Part shown: positions 1 to 5,373 of the stretch, piece by piece
Layout: every line of letters starts with the position of its first letter
How positions within the stretch are numbered: position 1 is the first letter of the stretch
NCBI GenBank assembly: GCA_910587195.1
Contig: CAJUKL010000081.1
Location: 1 to 6,354 of the forward strand
From: an uncultured Clostridia bacterium
GTDB taxonomy: Bacteria; Bacillota; Clostridia; Lachnospirales; Anaerotignaceae
DNA length: 6,354 nucleotides
Direction: 5' to 3'
Position numbers and translations under genes: made by a program
Notes under the pieces: generated by a model
Databases searched by the model: none
What the model was told of the DNA's origin: nothing
The model's input: only the letters and a program-made list of their open reading frames with translations

Positions 1-45
1 GAAGTTTTGCACAAAGTTCTTTGCTAAGCTTTCTTTCAAGAAAGC
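1..45 (-). repeat. Dispersed hairpin repeat, copy 1 (inverted relative to 5024-5067)
   Basis: Bases 1-22 are the exact reverse complement of 5046-5067. Next to this lies a hairpin, GCTTTCTT (28-35) with AAGAAAGC (38-45), whose counterpart in the other copy is CTTCCTTTC/GAAAGGAAG (5024-5043). Both copies thus have the same plan, a hairpin beside a conserved 22-base tail, in opposite orientation about 5 kb apart. Directly after it, AAAGCGTG occurs twice in tandem (41-56), followed by AATGAATGAATT (57-68). No coding potential is seen. It may be a member of a dispersed intergenic repeat family, and it may extend left of the window. Confidence 0.6.
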
Positions 46-126
46 GTGAAAGCGTGAATGAATGAATTACTTTTTGCATAGATTGTAAGTAGGGTGATTC
101 ACTCAGGAAAGGAGAAGATAGAAAAA

Positions 127-1200
127 ATGGGTTATCGGCAGCAATCCCAATTAAAAAAAATTATTGCGCAAACTATCATCGGATTTTTTGCCTGTTTTAT
201 CCTATCAGCTTTTCTGGTAAGTAAAAAAATTACATTTATACAAGAAGCAGTTCCTACTACAGCAGAAAATAATCTGCCACTGATTTTTAACCAAGATGAC
301 AGCAAAGACGAAGAAAATCCAGAATTAGTGCAGGAAATTTCAGAAAATATTATCGGCTTTGATGATATTACATATCAGGAAACAGTACAAACAACACCCA
401 AAACAATAACAAAAGTAACACCAGAATTATTAAAACAAATGGAAAATGTGGATTTTTTAAAACAAAATTATTATTTAGTAGATTCTCGTACTGCTTTGCT
501 AGAAGGAGATATTAAGCCACAGCAGTTTTTAGAAAAGGATTTTTCCATTGATAATAGTGGACAAGAACCCAAAGTATTGATATTTCATACCCACTCTACA
601 GAAGGTTTTATTGATAGTGATATGTCAAAAGATATGAGTGAAGGTATCTGGGGGGTAGGAGAAGAACTAAAAAATATATTAGAAAATAAATATGGTATTT
701 CCGTACTGCATGATACAGGGCGATATGATATTGTAGATGGAAAAGGAAAAATTTTAGGAGCTTATGAAAGAATGGAACCACCGATTCAAAAAATATTAAA
801 TGAAAATCCTAGTATACAAGTTGTCATTGATATGCACCGAGATGGCTTGCCAGAAAATGTGCATTTGATTACCAATATCAATGGCAAACAATGTGCTAAG
901 GTTATGTTTTTTAATGGTATGTGCCGCTTAAATAAAGATGGTGTACCACAACCTACAGCTGGACTTTCTAATGAAAATTTAGAAGATAATTTAGCCTTTA
1001 GCTTACAAATGCAGACAACAGCACAATCACTTTTTCCAGATTTTACAAGAAGAATCTATCTTCATGCCTACCGCTATAGTCTGCATATGAAAGCACGTTC
1101 TTTATTGATAGAAGTAGGCAGTCAAATGAATACCAAAGAGGAAGCACACAATGCAATGGAACCTTTAGCAGAAGTTTTAGCAAATGTAATAAAACCTTGA
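127..1200 (+). CDS. spoIIP: Stage II sporulation protein P (SpoIIP), engulfment peptidoglycan hydrolase
   Basis: SpoIIP is known as a membrane-anchored amidase/endopeptidase. With SpoIID and SpoIIM it removes septal peptidoglycan so that the mother cell can engulf the forespore. This 357-residue product has a short basic N-terminus and one transmembrane anchor (about residues 12-31). A low-complexity acidic linker (about 40-145) follows, then the SpoIIP catalytic domain (about 147-355). Visible family motifs are HTHSTE (154-159), DMHRD (235-239) and EVGSQMNTKEEA (329-340); they supply the conserved His and Glu residues expected at the zinc-dependent active site. I chose ATG 127 because AGGAAAGGAG (105-114) lies 12 bases upstream. 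An in-frame GTG at 94 would put that site inside the gene and add 11 polar residues before the anchor. The gene looks intact and ends at a hairpin terminator. Sigma-E control is expected for the family, but I see no convincing promoter. Confidence 0.93.
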   Translation: MGYRQQSQLKKIIAQTIIGFFACFILSAFLVSKKITFIQEAVPTTAENNLPLIFNQDDSKDEENPELVQEISENIIGFDDITYQETVQTTPKTITKVTPELLKQMENVDFLKQNYYLVDSRTALLEGDIKPQQFLEKDFSIDNSGQEPKVLIFHTHSTEGFIDSDMSKDMSEGIWGVGEELKNILENKYGISVLHDTGRYDIVDGKGKILGAYERMEPPIQKILNENPSIQVVIDMHRDGLPENVHLITNINGKQCAKVMFFNGMCRLNKDGVPQPTAGLSNENLEDNLAFSLQMQTTAQSLFPDFTRRIYLHAYRYSLHMKARSLLIEVGSQMNTKEEAHNAMEPLAEVLANVIKP

Positions 1201-1265
1201 GAAATTTGATTTATACGCTCCGGTCGATGCAAAACCCTGACCGGAGTTCTCAAGACCTTTTTTTT
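1196..1265. terminator. Two-tier hairpin terminator between convergent genes
   Basis: The inner stem is CTCCGGTC (1218-1225) with GACCGGAG (1239-1246), 8 perfect pairs with a 13-base loop. The outer stem is CTTGAGAA (1196-1203) with TTCTCAAG (1247-1254), again 8 perfect pairs. The 3' arms abut, while the 5' arms are separated by 14 bases. A run of eight T (1258-1265) starts three bases after the outer stem, so it suits plus-strand transcripts leaving spoIIP. Read on the minus strand, the same structure is followed only by GTTTTATTA, so termination of the opposing operon there would be weaker. The outer arms contain the TGA stop codons of both flanking genes. Confidence 0.65.
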
Positions 1266-2728
1266 CTTTTAAAAGGGAGCGGAATAAAAATATGAATACT
1301 ATTTTCTGAAAGAGAAATCCATGGTTTTCTTTTCTTTTTTTCTATTTTAATGCAAGCATCTGTTGTAATGGAACCTGTACGAAAAACAGAAAGTAATATA
1401 CCTATTAAAGCAAAAAACACAATATTGATGCTATCGCTTGTGGAAAAAAACGGGATTCCTAAAGGATTTATAATTATAAAAAATCCAGTGTTTGCAGCAA
1501 TATTCCAAATACTAATACCAAAAAACAACAAAAGAATGACAGTTGCTGTCAGAAACCCTAATTGACTCTTTTGTTTTTTGATGAAAAAAAAGCATTTTCC
1601 CATAAAAAAGAAATAAATTGCTAATATAGGTAGCAGAACAAGCCAGCCTCCATAATGTAACAGATATGCTGGAAAATATTCTGCCCATTCCTTTAAAAAG
1701 TCAAAAGCATTTATGATGGAATTACCATAATATTGTGGTATAAAAATGTCTTTTCCTTTTTCTAAAAGACAGCTAGCTTTTAAATTGCTTTTTAATATTG
1801 TTTGTATGTAATTCATATAATCATAAAACCTAATGGTACTATCATATCCTACTTTATCAAGATAATAAAGCAGAAAAATATAAAATAACGTAATGATACA
1901 AACCAAACAAACAGCATAGAATTTTTTTACAGAAAACCAGTTTTTATGAATACTGATAAATGTTGCCATAATGCTAACTATACCAATGATAATAACAGGT
2001 GCTTTAAAAAGTAAAAATCCAAAGAAAAAAAATAGTAATGGAAAAAAGGAACAACTACATAACAATAGAGATTTATAAGATTTTCCCCGACAATGATATA
2101 ATAATCCTACAAATATTACAGGAAAAAAATATAAAAAAACCGGTAATTTAATAGGAAAGTCAGAGTCAAATGTGCCAGATATAATAAAATAAATATCTGT
2201 AAATCCTCCCATCACACCAGAAAATGTTTCATTTAAATCCATAGATAAAAAATAGCCACTTGTCCATGTAAAACGATAGCAAAGAAATAATACTATTACA
2301 TAACCAATATAAATAAGTTTTATATGCTTTGCTAATATTGTAAAATCTAAATAATAAAAAAATAGCATCACACCAACAGAAAAAAGCAAAAAGATACCAT
2401 TTTTCCATAAGGGCGCAGTATAAAATACCTCTTTAAAAAATATATATTGTATTAAAAAGTGAGCAAATAAAAGTAGTCCGATAAAAATAAGAATACGCCA
2501 CTCTAATTTTGGGCGATGTATTCTGTCAAGCTCTGTTCCTACAAGGACAGGGTCACCCATTTCTGCAACAGCTTTTTGCAAGGCTGTTTCTTTTTCTATT
2601 CCTTGCTCCATAAAAGCGGCTGCTTGGTCTGTAATATGGTCTTGTAATTCTTTTTTTACAAAATCGTGCGCTTTTTGAAAGCGAATTTGCTCACAAACGG
2701 TATCTAAAAATGTTTTGCTATCCTTCAA
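1250..2728 (-). CDS. Membrane protein B: permease-prefix domain fused to degenerate FtsW/RodA/SpoVE-like (SEDS) region
   Basis: This 492-residue protein starts at TTG 2728, six bases after a strong GGGGAGG site, and follows gene A by an 18-base gap. Residues 1-73 form a charged helical domain of the 'permease prefix domain 1'/HAAS-like type common beside PadR regulators, with LDTVCEQIRF, EMGDP and GTELDR motifs. Roughly ten hydrophobic segments span about 78-450. The arrangement recalls SEDS peptidoglycan glycosyltransferases: NPLGIPFF...GILLSVFR (421-450) matches the family's C-terminal NPL-GIPLPF...GILLS signature. However, the HTDFIF-type loop that holds the catalytic Asp reads EYFPAYLLHYGGW (350-362), with Ala354 at the Asp position. 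The PDLGT site is HCRGK, and the usual SYGG is STSD. A basic cytosolic tail ends in PFKRKKRS. It is probably a non-catalytic SEDS relative; the function is unknown. The fold call is by eye. Confidence 0.75.
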   Translation of the reverse strand: MKDSKTFLDTVCEQIRFQKAHDFVKKELQDHITDQAAAFMEQGIEKETALQKAVAEMGDPVLVGTELDRIHRPKLEWRILIFIGLLLFAHFLIQYIFFKEVFYTAPLWKNGIFLLFSVGVMLFFYYLDFTILAKHIKLIYIGYVIVLFLCYRFTWTSGYFLSMDLNETFSGVMGGFTDIYFIISGTFDSDFPIKLPVFLYFFPVIFVGLLYHCRGKSYKSLLLCSCSFFPLLFFFFGFLLFKAPVIIIGIVSIMATFISIHKNWFSVKKFYAVCLVCIITLFYIFLLYYLDKVGYDSTIRFYDYMNYIQTILKSNLKASCLLEKGKDIFIPQYYGNSIINAFDFLKEWAEYFPAYLLHYGGWLVLLPILAIYFFFMGKCFFFIKKQKSQLGFLTATVILLLFFGISIWNIAANTGFFIIINPLGIPFFSTSDSINIVFFALIGILLSVFRTGSITTDACIKIEKKKRKPWISLSENSIHIFIPLPFKRKKRS

Positions 2729-2746
2729 AGAAATCCTCCCCCTATC

Positions 2747-4165
2747 TCATTTTTTGAATGGAATAGAAATGATAAGTTTTCCATTTTTTAACTGAAAAAA
2801 TTTTTGTGTTATACCCATTTTTATTTTTCCATCTTTGACATAGTTTCCTGTGCGAAAAACAGAAAGTAAAATTCCCATTAAAATAAAATAAATTATGTTT
2901 GAGGTACCACCACTTGCAAAAAATGGCATTTCTAAGGGATTTGCATGAATAAAAAAGCCACTTGTGCAAAAAATATTCCAGCTATAAATTGCTAAAATTG
3001 TTAAAAGAATCGCAATGGCAACCATACAGCCTAATTGGCTTTTTTGTCTGTATGCTAATATAAAACCTCTTATTATAAAAAATAAGTATATTCCTAAAAG
3101 TAAAAAAGAAACTATCCAACCAAAATAATGAAAAATATAATTTGTAAAATATTCAGCACCTTCAAAAAAATTTTCTGGTGTCATCTGCATCAAATTTCCT
3201 TCTTCTGCATAAAAAGAATAAGATTCTCCTACTCCAAATAAATGCGCACCTTTCATATTTTGTTGCAATATATTTTTTCCCCAATCCATACCATATGGGT
3301 CTTGAATACCAATATGAAAACTTTTTAGGCGATAAGCAAACATTGGTACATTATAAAGAAACAATCCTAATAATAGGATAGGAATAAATAATAGAAGAAA
3401 CATCTTTAATTTATGGACAGCAAACCAACCTTTACAAATGGTAATTACTATCAATAAAAGGCTTACGATTGCAACCATAAAAATTGCGGTATTTAAGCGC
3501 ATACCAAAAGAAAAAAGGGCAGGCAATAAAAAGGATGCCCCACACAATAAAACAGCAGTGTAAGACCTTCCTCGACAATCATACAATAATCCTATCAATA
3601 CCACTGGAAAAAGATAAATCAATGGTGGCACTACAATATGAAAAATAGAGATATGTATAAAAAAACGAGCACCTTGTATTCCAAAAAAATTTCCTAAAAT
3701 AGAAAACAATGCTACAATGCCTACATAGACAGCATAAATCATTTTAGAACGCTGTACTAATATAGTAAAGTCAATATAATAAAAAGCTATCATAACAGCA
3801 ATACCTATAAAAATACTAATAATATTGTTTATACCAATGCTAGGAATTGGAAAACCAGTTGCTGTACTTGCTTTCCATACTGTCCATCTCATACCTAAAT
3901 TTGCAAGTAAAAATAGCAATATAAATAAAACAAAACTCCATTCTAAATTTGGGCGGTGTACTCTGTCAAGTTCCGTTCCTACTAGGATAGGGTCGCCCAT
4001 TTCTGCAATCGCCTTTTGTAGTGCTGTTTTTTTATCCATACCGCTTAATACAAAAGCTTGTGCTTGGTCATGGATATGGTCTTTTAATTCTTTTTTTACA
4101 AAATAATGTGCTTTTTCAAAGCGAATTTGTTCACAAACAGTATCTAAATATTCTTTAATAAGCAA
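2747..4165 (-). CDS. Membrane protein A: permease-prefix domain fused to FtsW/RodA/SpoVE-like (SEDS) region
   Basis: This is the paralogue of the following gene, 472 residues from TTG 4165. The prefix domain (1-72) is 77% identical (55 of 71) to that of B; the membrane part (about 77-437, roughly ten segments) is clearly less similar. SEDS-like landmarks are better kept here. FGIQGARFFI (161-170) resembles the NGARRWI loop, GVGES (311-315) resembles GKGLGxS, and NPLEMPFFASGGTSN (409-423) followed by GILLSVFR (431-438) resembles the C-terminal signature. The catalytic-loop equivalent is EYFTNYIFHYFGW (338-350): Asn342 replaces the essential Asp of HTDFIF. PDLGT is replaced by YDCRGRS. The tail ends IISIPFKK, similar to the tail of B. 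The gene overlaps the padR-like gene by 11 bases, indicating translational coupling. It is likely an integral membrane protein without polymerase activity; a transporter-like or sensory role is possible but unproven. Confidence 0.77.
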   Translation of the reverse strand: MLIKEYLDTVCEQIRFEKAHYFVKKELKDHIHDQAQAFVLSGMDKKTALQKAIAEMGDPILVGTELDRVHRPNLEWSFVLFILLFLLANLGMRWTVWKASTATGFPIPSIGINNIISIFIGIAVMIAFYYIDFTILVQRSKMIYAVYVGIVALFSILGNFFGIQGARFFIHISIFHIVVPPLIYLFPVVLIGLLYDCRGRSYTAVLLCGASFLLPALFSFGMRLNTAIFMVAIVSLLLIVITICKGWFAVHKLKMFLLLFIPILLLGLFLYNVPMFAYRLKSFHIGIQDPYGMDWGKNILQQNMKGAHLFGVGESYSFYAEEGNLMQMTPENFFEGAEYFTNYIFHYFGWIVSFLLLGIYLFFIIRGFILAYRQKSQLGCMVAIAILLTILAIYSWNIFCTSGFFIHANPLEMPFFASGGTSNIIYFILMGILLSVFRTGNYVKDGKIKMGITQKFFQLKNGKLIISIPFKK

Positions 4166-4493
4166 AAGTTGCACCTCCTTTTAATACTTTGTTGACAGCG
4201 GAGCTATATTGTTTCCATTCTTGTTTTTTTTCTTTGAGATGTCCTTTTCCTTTTTTGGTAATGCTATAATATTTTCTTTGTCTGCCATTGTTGCTTGCCT
4301 CGTAAGAAGTTACAAAACCTTTTTCCTCCATAGCATGAAGAAGTGGATATAAAGTACCTGCTTTTAAAGAAAAAGTATCATCTGATTTTTTTGTTAATTC
4401 TTCTATCATCATGTAGCCATACATATCTTTTTCTTCTAATAATTTCAATAAAAGCATTGTTGTAGAACCAGTTAATAAACTTTTGTCAATCAT
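4155..4493 (-). CDS. PadR-family transcriptional repressor
   Basis: This 112-residue winged-helix DNA-binding protein belongs to the short PadR class (PF03551). Seen in the sequence: an N-terminal helix region (about 5-35) with LLKLLEEKDMYGYMMIEEL, the diagnostic recognition-helix motif GTLYPLLHAMEEKGFV (46-61), and the wing GRQRKYYSITKKG (70-82). A short helix (about 83-106) that normally mediates dimerisation follows. ATG 4493 is preceded by AAAGGAGG (4507-4500) at six bases. It is the first gene of a minus-strand operon and overlaps membrane gene A by 11 bases. Family members are usually dimeric repressors of their own operon and are released by small hydrophobic ligands or drugs. The 21-bp direct repeats over its promoter fit autorepression. 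The inducer cannot be read from the sequence. Confidence 0.93.
   Translation of the reverse strand: MIDKSLLTGSTTMLLLKLLEEKDMYGYMMIEELTKKSDDTFSLKAGTLYPLLHAMEEKGFVTSYEASNNGRQRKYYSITKKGKGHLKEKKQEWKQYSSAVNKVLKGGATFAY
4174..4180 (-). promoter_or_regulatory. Shine-Dalgarno site that fixes the TTG start of gene A
   Basis: AAGGAGG reads leftwards from 4180 to 4174, eight bases before TTG 4165. The in-frame GTG at 4174-4172 shares its first base with this site, so it cannot plausibly use it as a start. A start at TTG 4165 also gives an N-terminus (MLIKEYLDTV) that lines up with the paralogue's MKDSKTFLDTV. The site lies inside the last codons of the PadR gene, so A would be translated in step with the regulator. 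Confidence 0.75.
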
Positions 4494-4533
4494 GATGTTC
4501 CTCCTTTAATTTGTTTGTTTTTTGATAAAAATA

Positions 4534-4578
4534 ATATATCGGTCATCTATCTATATTATATATCGGTCATCTATCTAT
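4534..4578. promoter_or_regulatory. Two 21-bp perfect direct repeats, probable PadR operator
   Basis: Copies at 4534-4554 and 4558-4578 are identical over 21 bases, with a period of 24. The plus-strand core is ATATATCGG followed by TCATCTATCTAT. Each copy is also an imperfect palindrome (14 of 21 positions symmetric, with AT-rich ATA/TAT ends), which suits a dimeric winged-helix protein. The right copy fills the spacer between -35 and -10 and enters the -10 box. The left copy covers the expected transcription start. Binding would block RNA polymerase. That PadR itself is the binding protein is inferred from position. Confidence 0.75.
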
Positions 4579-4583
4579 GTCAA
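4555..4583 (-). promoter_or_regulatory. Consensus sigma-A promoter of the PadR-A-B operon
   Basis: On the minus strand, TTGACA (4583-4578) and TATAAT (4560-4555) both match the consensus perfectly and are separated by exactly 17 bases. Transcription would start near 4548, giving a leader of about 55 bases before ATG 4493. A promoter this strong in front of a repressor gene implies the operon is normally held off by repression. The promoter elements are interleaved with two direct repeats (4534-4554 and 4558-4578). Confidence 0.88.
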
Positions 4584-4609
4584 TCCCATTTTTGACAAAA
4601 TAAGACAAG

Positions 4610-4615
4610 TATAAA
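4610..4615 (+). promoter_or_regulatory. Weak candidate -10 box for the 4644 gene
   Basis: TATAAA at 4610-4615 is the best -10-like sequence upstream of ATG 4644. The nearby TTGACA (4592-4597) is only 12 bases away, too close for a normal promoter, and no good -35 lies at 16-18 bases. If used, the transcript would begin near 4622 with a leader of about 20 bases. This is a low-confidence suggestion. Confidence 0.2.
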
Positions 4616-4643
4616 AATGTAATCGTTTCAGCATACTATTTTT

Positions 4644-5036
4644 ATGATAACAGGATTTTTTATTTATGGCATATTAGGTTGGATAATGGAAATTGTATGG
4701 ACAGGGCTTCATTCGTTGCTAAAAAAGGATTATTCTTTAATGGGACAAACTTCTTTATGGATGTTTCCTATTTATGGTATGGCAATTTTTTTGCAGCCAT
4801 TATTTCTTTTTTTAGCAGAATTTCCCCCAGTGGTGAGAGGAGGGATTTATATGCTTTGTATTTACATGGCAGAATATACCTCTGGTTGGGGATTACAACA
4901 TTTTGTGGGAGCCTGTCCTTGGGATTACAGTCAATGTAAATATCACATCAATGGTTTTATCCGTTTGGATTATGCCCCTGTATGGTTTGGTGTTGGCTTA
5001 TTTTTCGAAAGTATCTTTTACCACTTCCTTTCTTGA
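4644..5036 (+). CDS. Small four-helix membrane protein, CmpB-like 'putative ABC transporter permease' family
   Basis: This 130-residue integral membrane protein resembles the family annotated as putative ABC transporter permease (PF06541/COG4905), whose real function is not established. Segments are seen at about 2-20, 37-58, 65-85 and 110-128. Family-like features are GWIMEIVW (12-19), PIYGM (42-46), EYTSGWGLQHFVGACPWDYS (81-100), and INGFIRLDYAPVWFGVG (106-122) near the end. No ATPase partner is nearby, so the transporter label should not be trusted. The first helix starts at the initiator Met, and an in-frame TAA at 4620 rules out an earlier ATG, GTG or TTG. No Shine-Dalgarno sequence precedes ATG 4644. 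It is divergent from the PadR operon, about 150 bases away. Its 3' end overlaps a hairpin repeat (5024-5043). Confidence 0.8.
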   Translation: MITGFFIYGILGWIMEIVWTGLHSLLKKDYSLMGQTSLWMFPIYGMAIFLQPLFLFLAEFPPVVRGGIYMLCIYMAEYTSGWGLQHFVGACPWDYSQCKYHINGFIRLDYAPVWFGVGLFFESIFYHFLS

Positions 5037-5067
5037 AAGGAAGAGAAAGAACTTTGTGCAAAACTTC
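5024..5067 (+). repeat. Dispersed hairpin repeat, copy 2 (inverted relative to 1-45)
   Basis: The hairpin is CTTCCTTTC (5024-5032) with GAAAGGAAG (5035-5043). It is followed by a 22-base segment (5046-5067) that is the perfect reverse complement of window bases 1-22. The hairpin overlaps the last codons of the preceding gene. A further small stem, CAAAAC/GTTTTG (5059-5064 and 5068-5073), straddles the end of the repeat. No T-run follows on either strand, so it is a poor intrinsic terminator by usual rules. Confidence 0.6.
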
Positions 5068-5177
5068 GTTTTGTAGCTGTGTGTTAGAGTTGAATGGTTG
5101 CCTAAGATGAACAACAACGAACCATCATTGGCTAAAATTCTTGCTTTGTTCCATGTGCAAAAGATAAAGTTTTTTGT

Positions 5178-5201
5178 CCAACTTTTTTTCAAAAAAGTTG
5201 G
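5178..5201. repeat. Perfect 11-bp hairpin
   Basis: CCAACTTTTTT (5178-5188) pairs exactly with AAAAAAGTTGG (5191-5201), leaving a two-base turn. There are A- or T-rich arms but no T-run beyond the stem, so it is not a standard terminator. It is part of the hairpin mosaic between the 4644 gene and ftsH. Confidence 0.6.
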
Positions 5202-5211
5202 TGGAGTTTAA

Positions 5212-5246
5212 GTTGCAAAACGTCCAGTGGACGTTTGTTCTGCAAC
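5212..5246. repeat. Two-tier hairpin, 14 pairs
   Basis: Outer arms GTTGCA (5212-5217) and TGCAAC (5241-5246) enclose inner arms AAACGTCC (5218-5225) and GGACGTTT (5229-5236), with loop AGT and a four-base bulge (GTTC, 5237-5240). The sequence just after it, CGACCAGAGCG, resembles part of the hairpin between the convergent genes near 1216-1234. No T-run follows. Confidence 0.6.
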
Positions 5247-5265
5247 GACCAGAGCGAAGTGTAGA

Positions 5266-5318
5266 CTTTGGGGAAACTTTTCACAAGTCAAAAAAGTTTC
5301 CTCAAGAACTTTTGACTT
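5266..5318. repeat. Pair of mutually exclusive stem-loops
   Basis: Stem one is GGAAACTTTT (5272-5281) with AAAAGTTTCC (5292-5301). It can be lengthened by 5266-5271 against 5302-5306 with one bulge and one G-T pair. Stem two is AAGTCAAAA (5285-5293) with TTTTGACTT (5310-5318). The 5' arm of stem two lies in the loop and 3' arm of stem one, so only one can form at a time. This resembles attenuator geometry, but no U-run follows either stem. A repeat origin is the simpler reading. Confidence 0.5.
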
Positions 5319-5344
5319 TCTTTACGTCTATAAGAAGCTATCTT

Positions 5345-5373
5345 TTGAATAAGTTAAGAAATTTAAAGATAAA
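5345..5373 (+). promoter_or_regulatory. Weak candidate ftsH promoter
   Basis: TTGAAT (5345-5350) and GATAAA (5368-5373) are 17 bases apart on the plus strand, each matching the sigma-A consensus at 4 of 6 positions. In DNA this AT-rich such a match is easily due to chance. If used, the ftsH leader would be about 80 bases. Confidence 0.2.

Noticed and set aside
56..84. Sigma-E promoter for spoIIP
   Set aside because: GAATGAA and CATAGATT at 14-base spacing only loosely resemble the sigma-E consensus; not strong enough to list.
94..126. GTG 94 as the spoIIP start
   Set aside because: It would put the good ribosome-binding site (105-114) inside the gene and has no properly spaced site of its own; ATG 127 fits better.
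1350..1565. Plus-strand open frame inside gene B
   Set aside because: Antisense shadow of a well-supported membrane protein gene; no family features.
2742..2969. Minus-strand open frame overlapping the end of gene A
   Set aside because: Out-of-frame shadow of gene A with an aromatic-rich, unrecognisable translation.
3178..4106. Plus-strand open frames at 3178-3381 and 3825-4106
   Set aside because: Both are antisense to gene A and have no recognisable features.
4592..4615. TTGACA (4592) with TATAAA (4610) as a plus-strand promoter
   Set aside because: The 12-base spacing is too short for sigma-A; only the TATAAA is kept, as a weak candidate.
4679..4939. Second plus-strand frame inside the 4644 gene
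   Set aside because: Frame-shifted shadow; the 4644 frame carries the recognisable family motifs.
5266..5318. Riboswitch or attenuator controlling ftsH
   Set aside because: Alternative stems exist, but there is no U-run, leader peptide or recognisable aptamer, and the gene start is about 140 bases downstream.
5024..5320. Insertion sequence or complete MITE
   Set aside because: No transposase, no clear terminal inverted repeats with target duplication, and the hairpins do not form one symmetric element.
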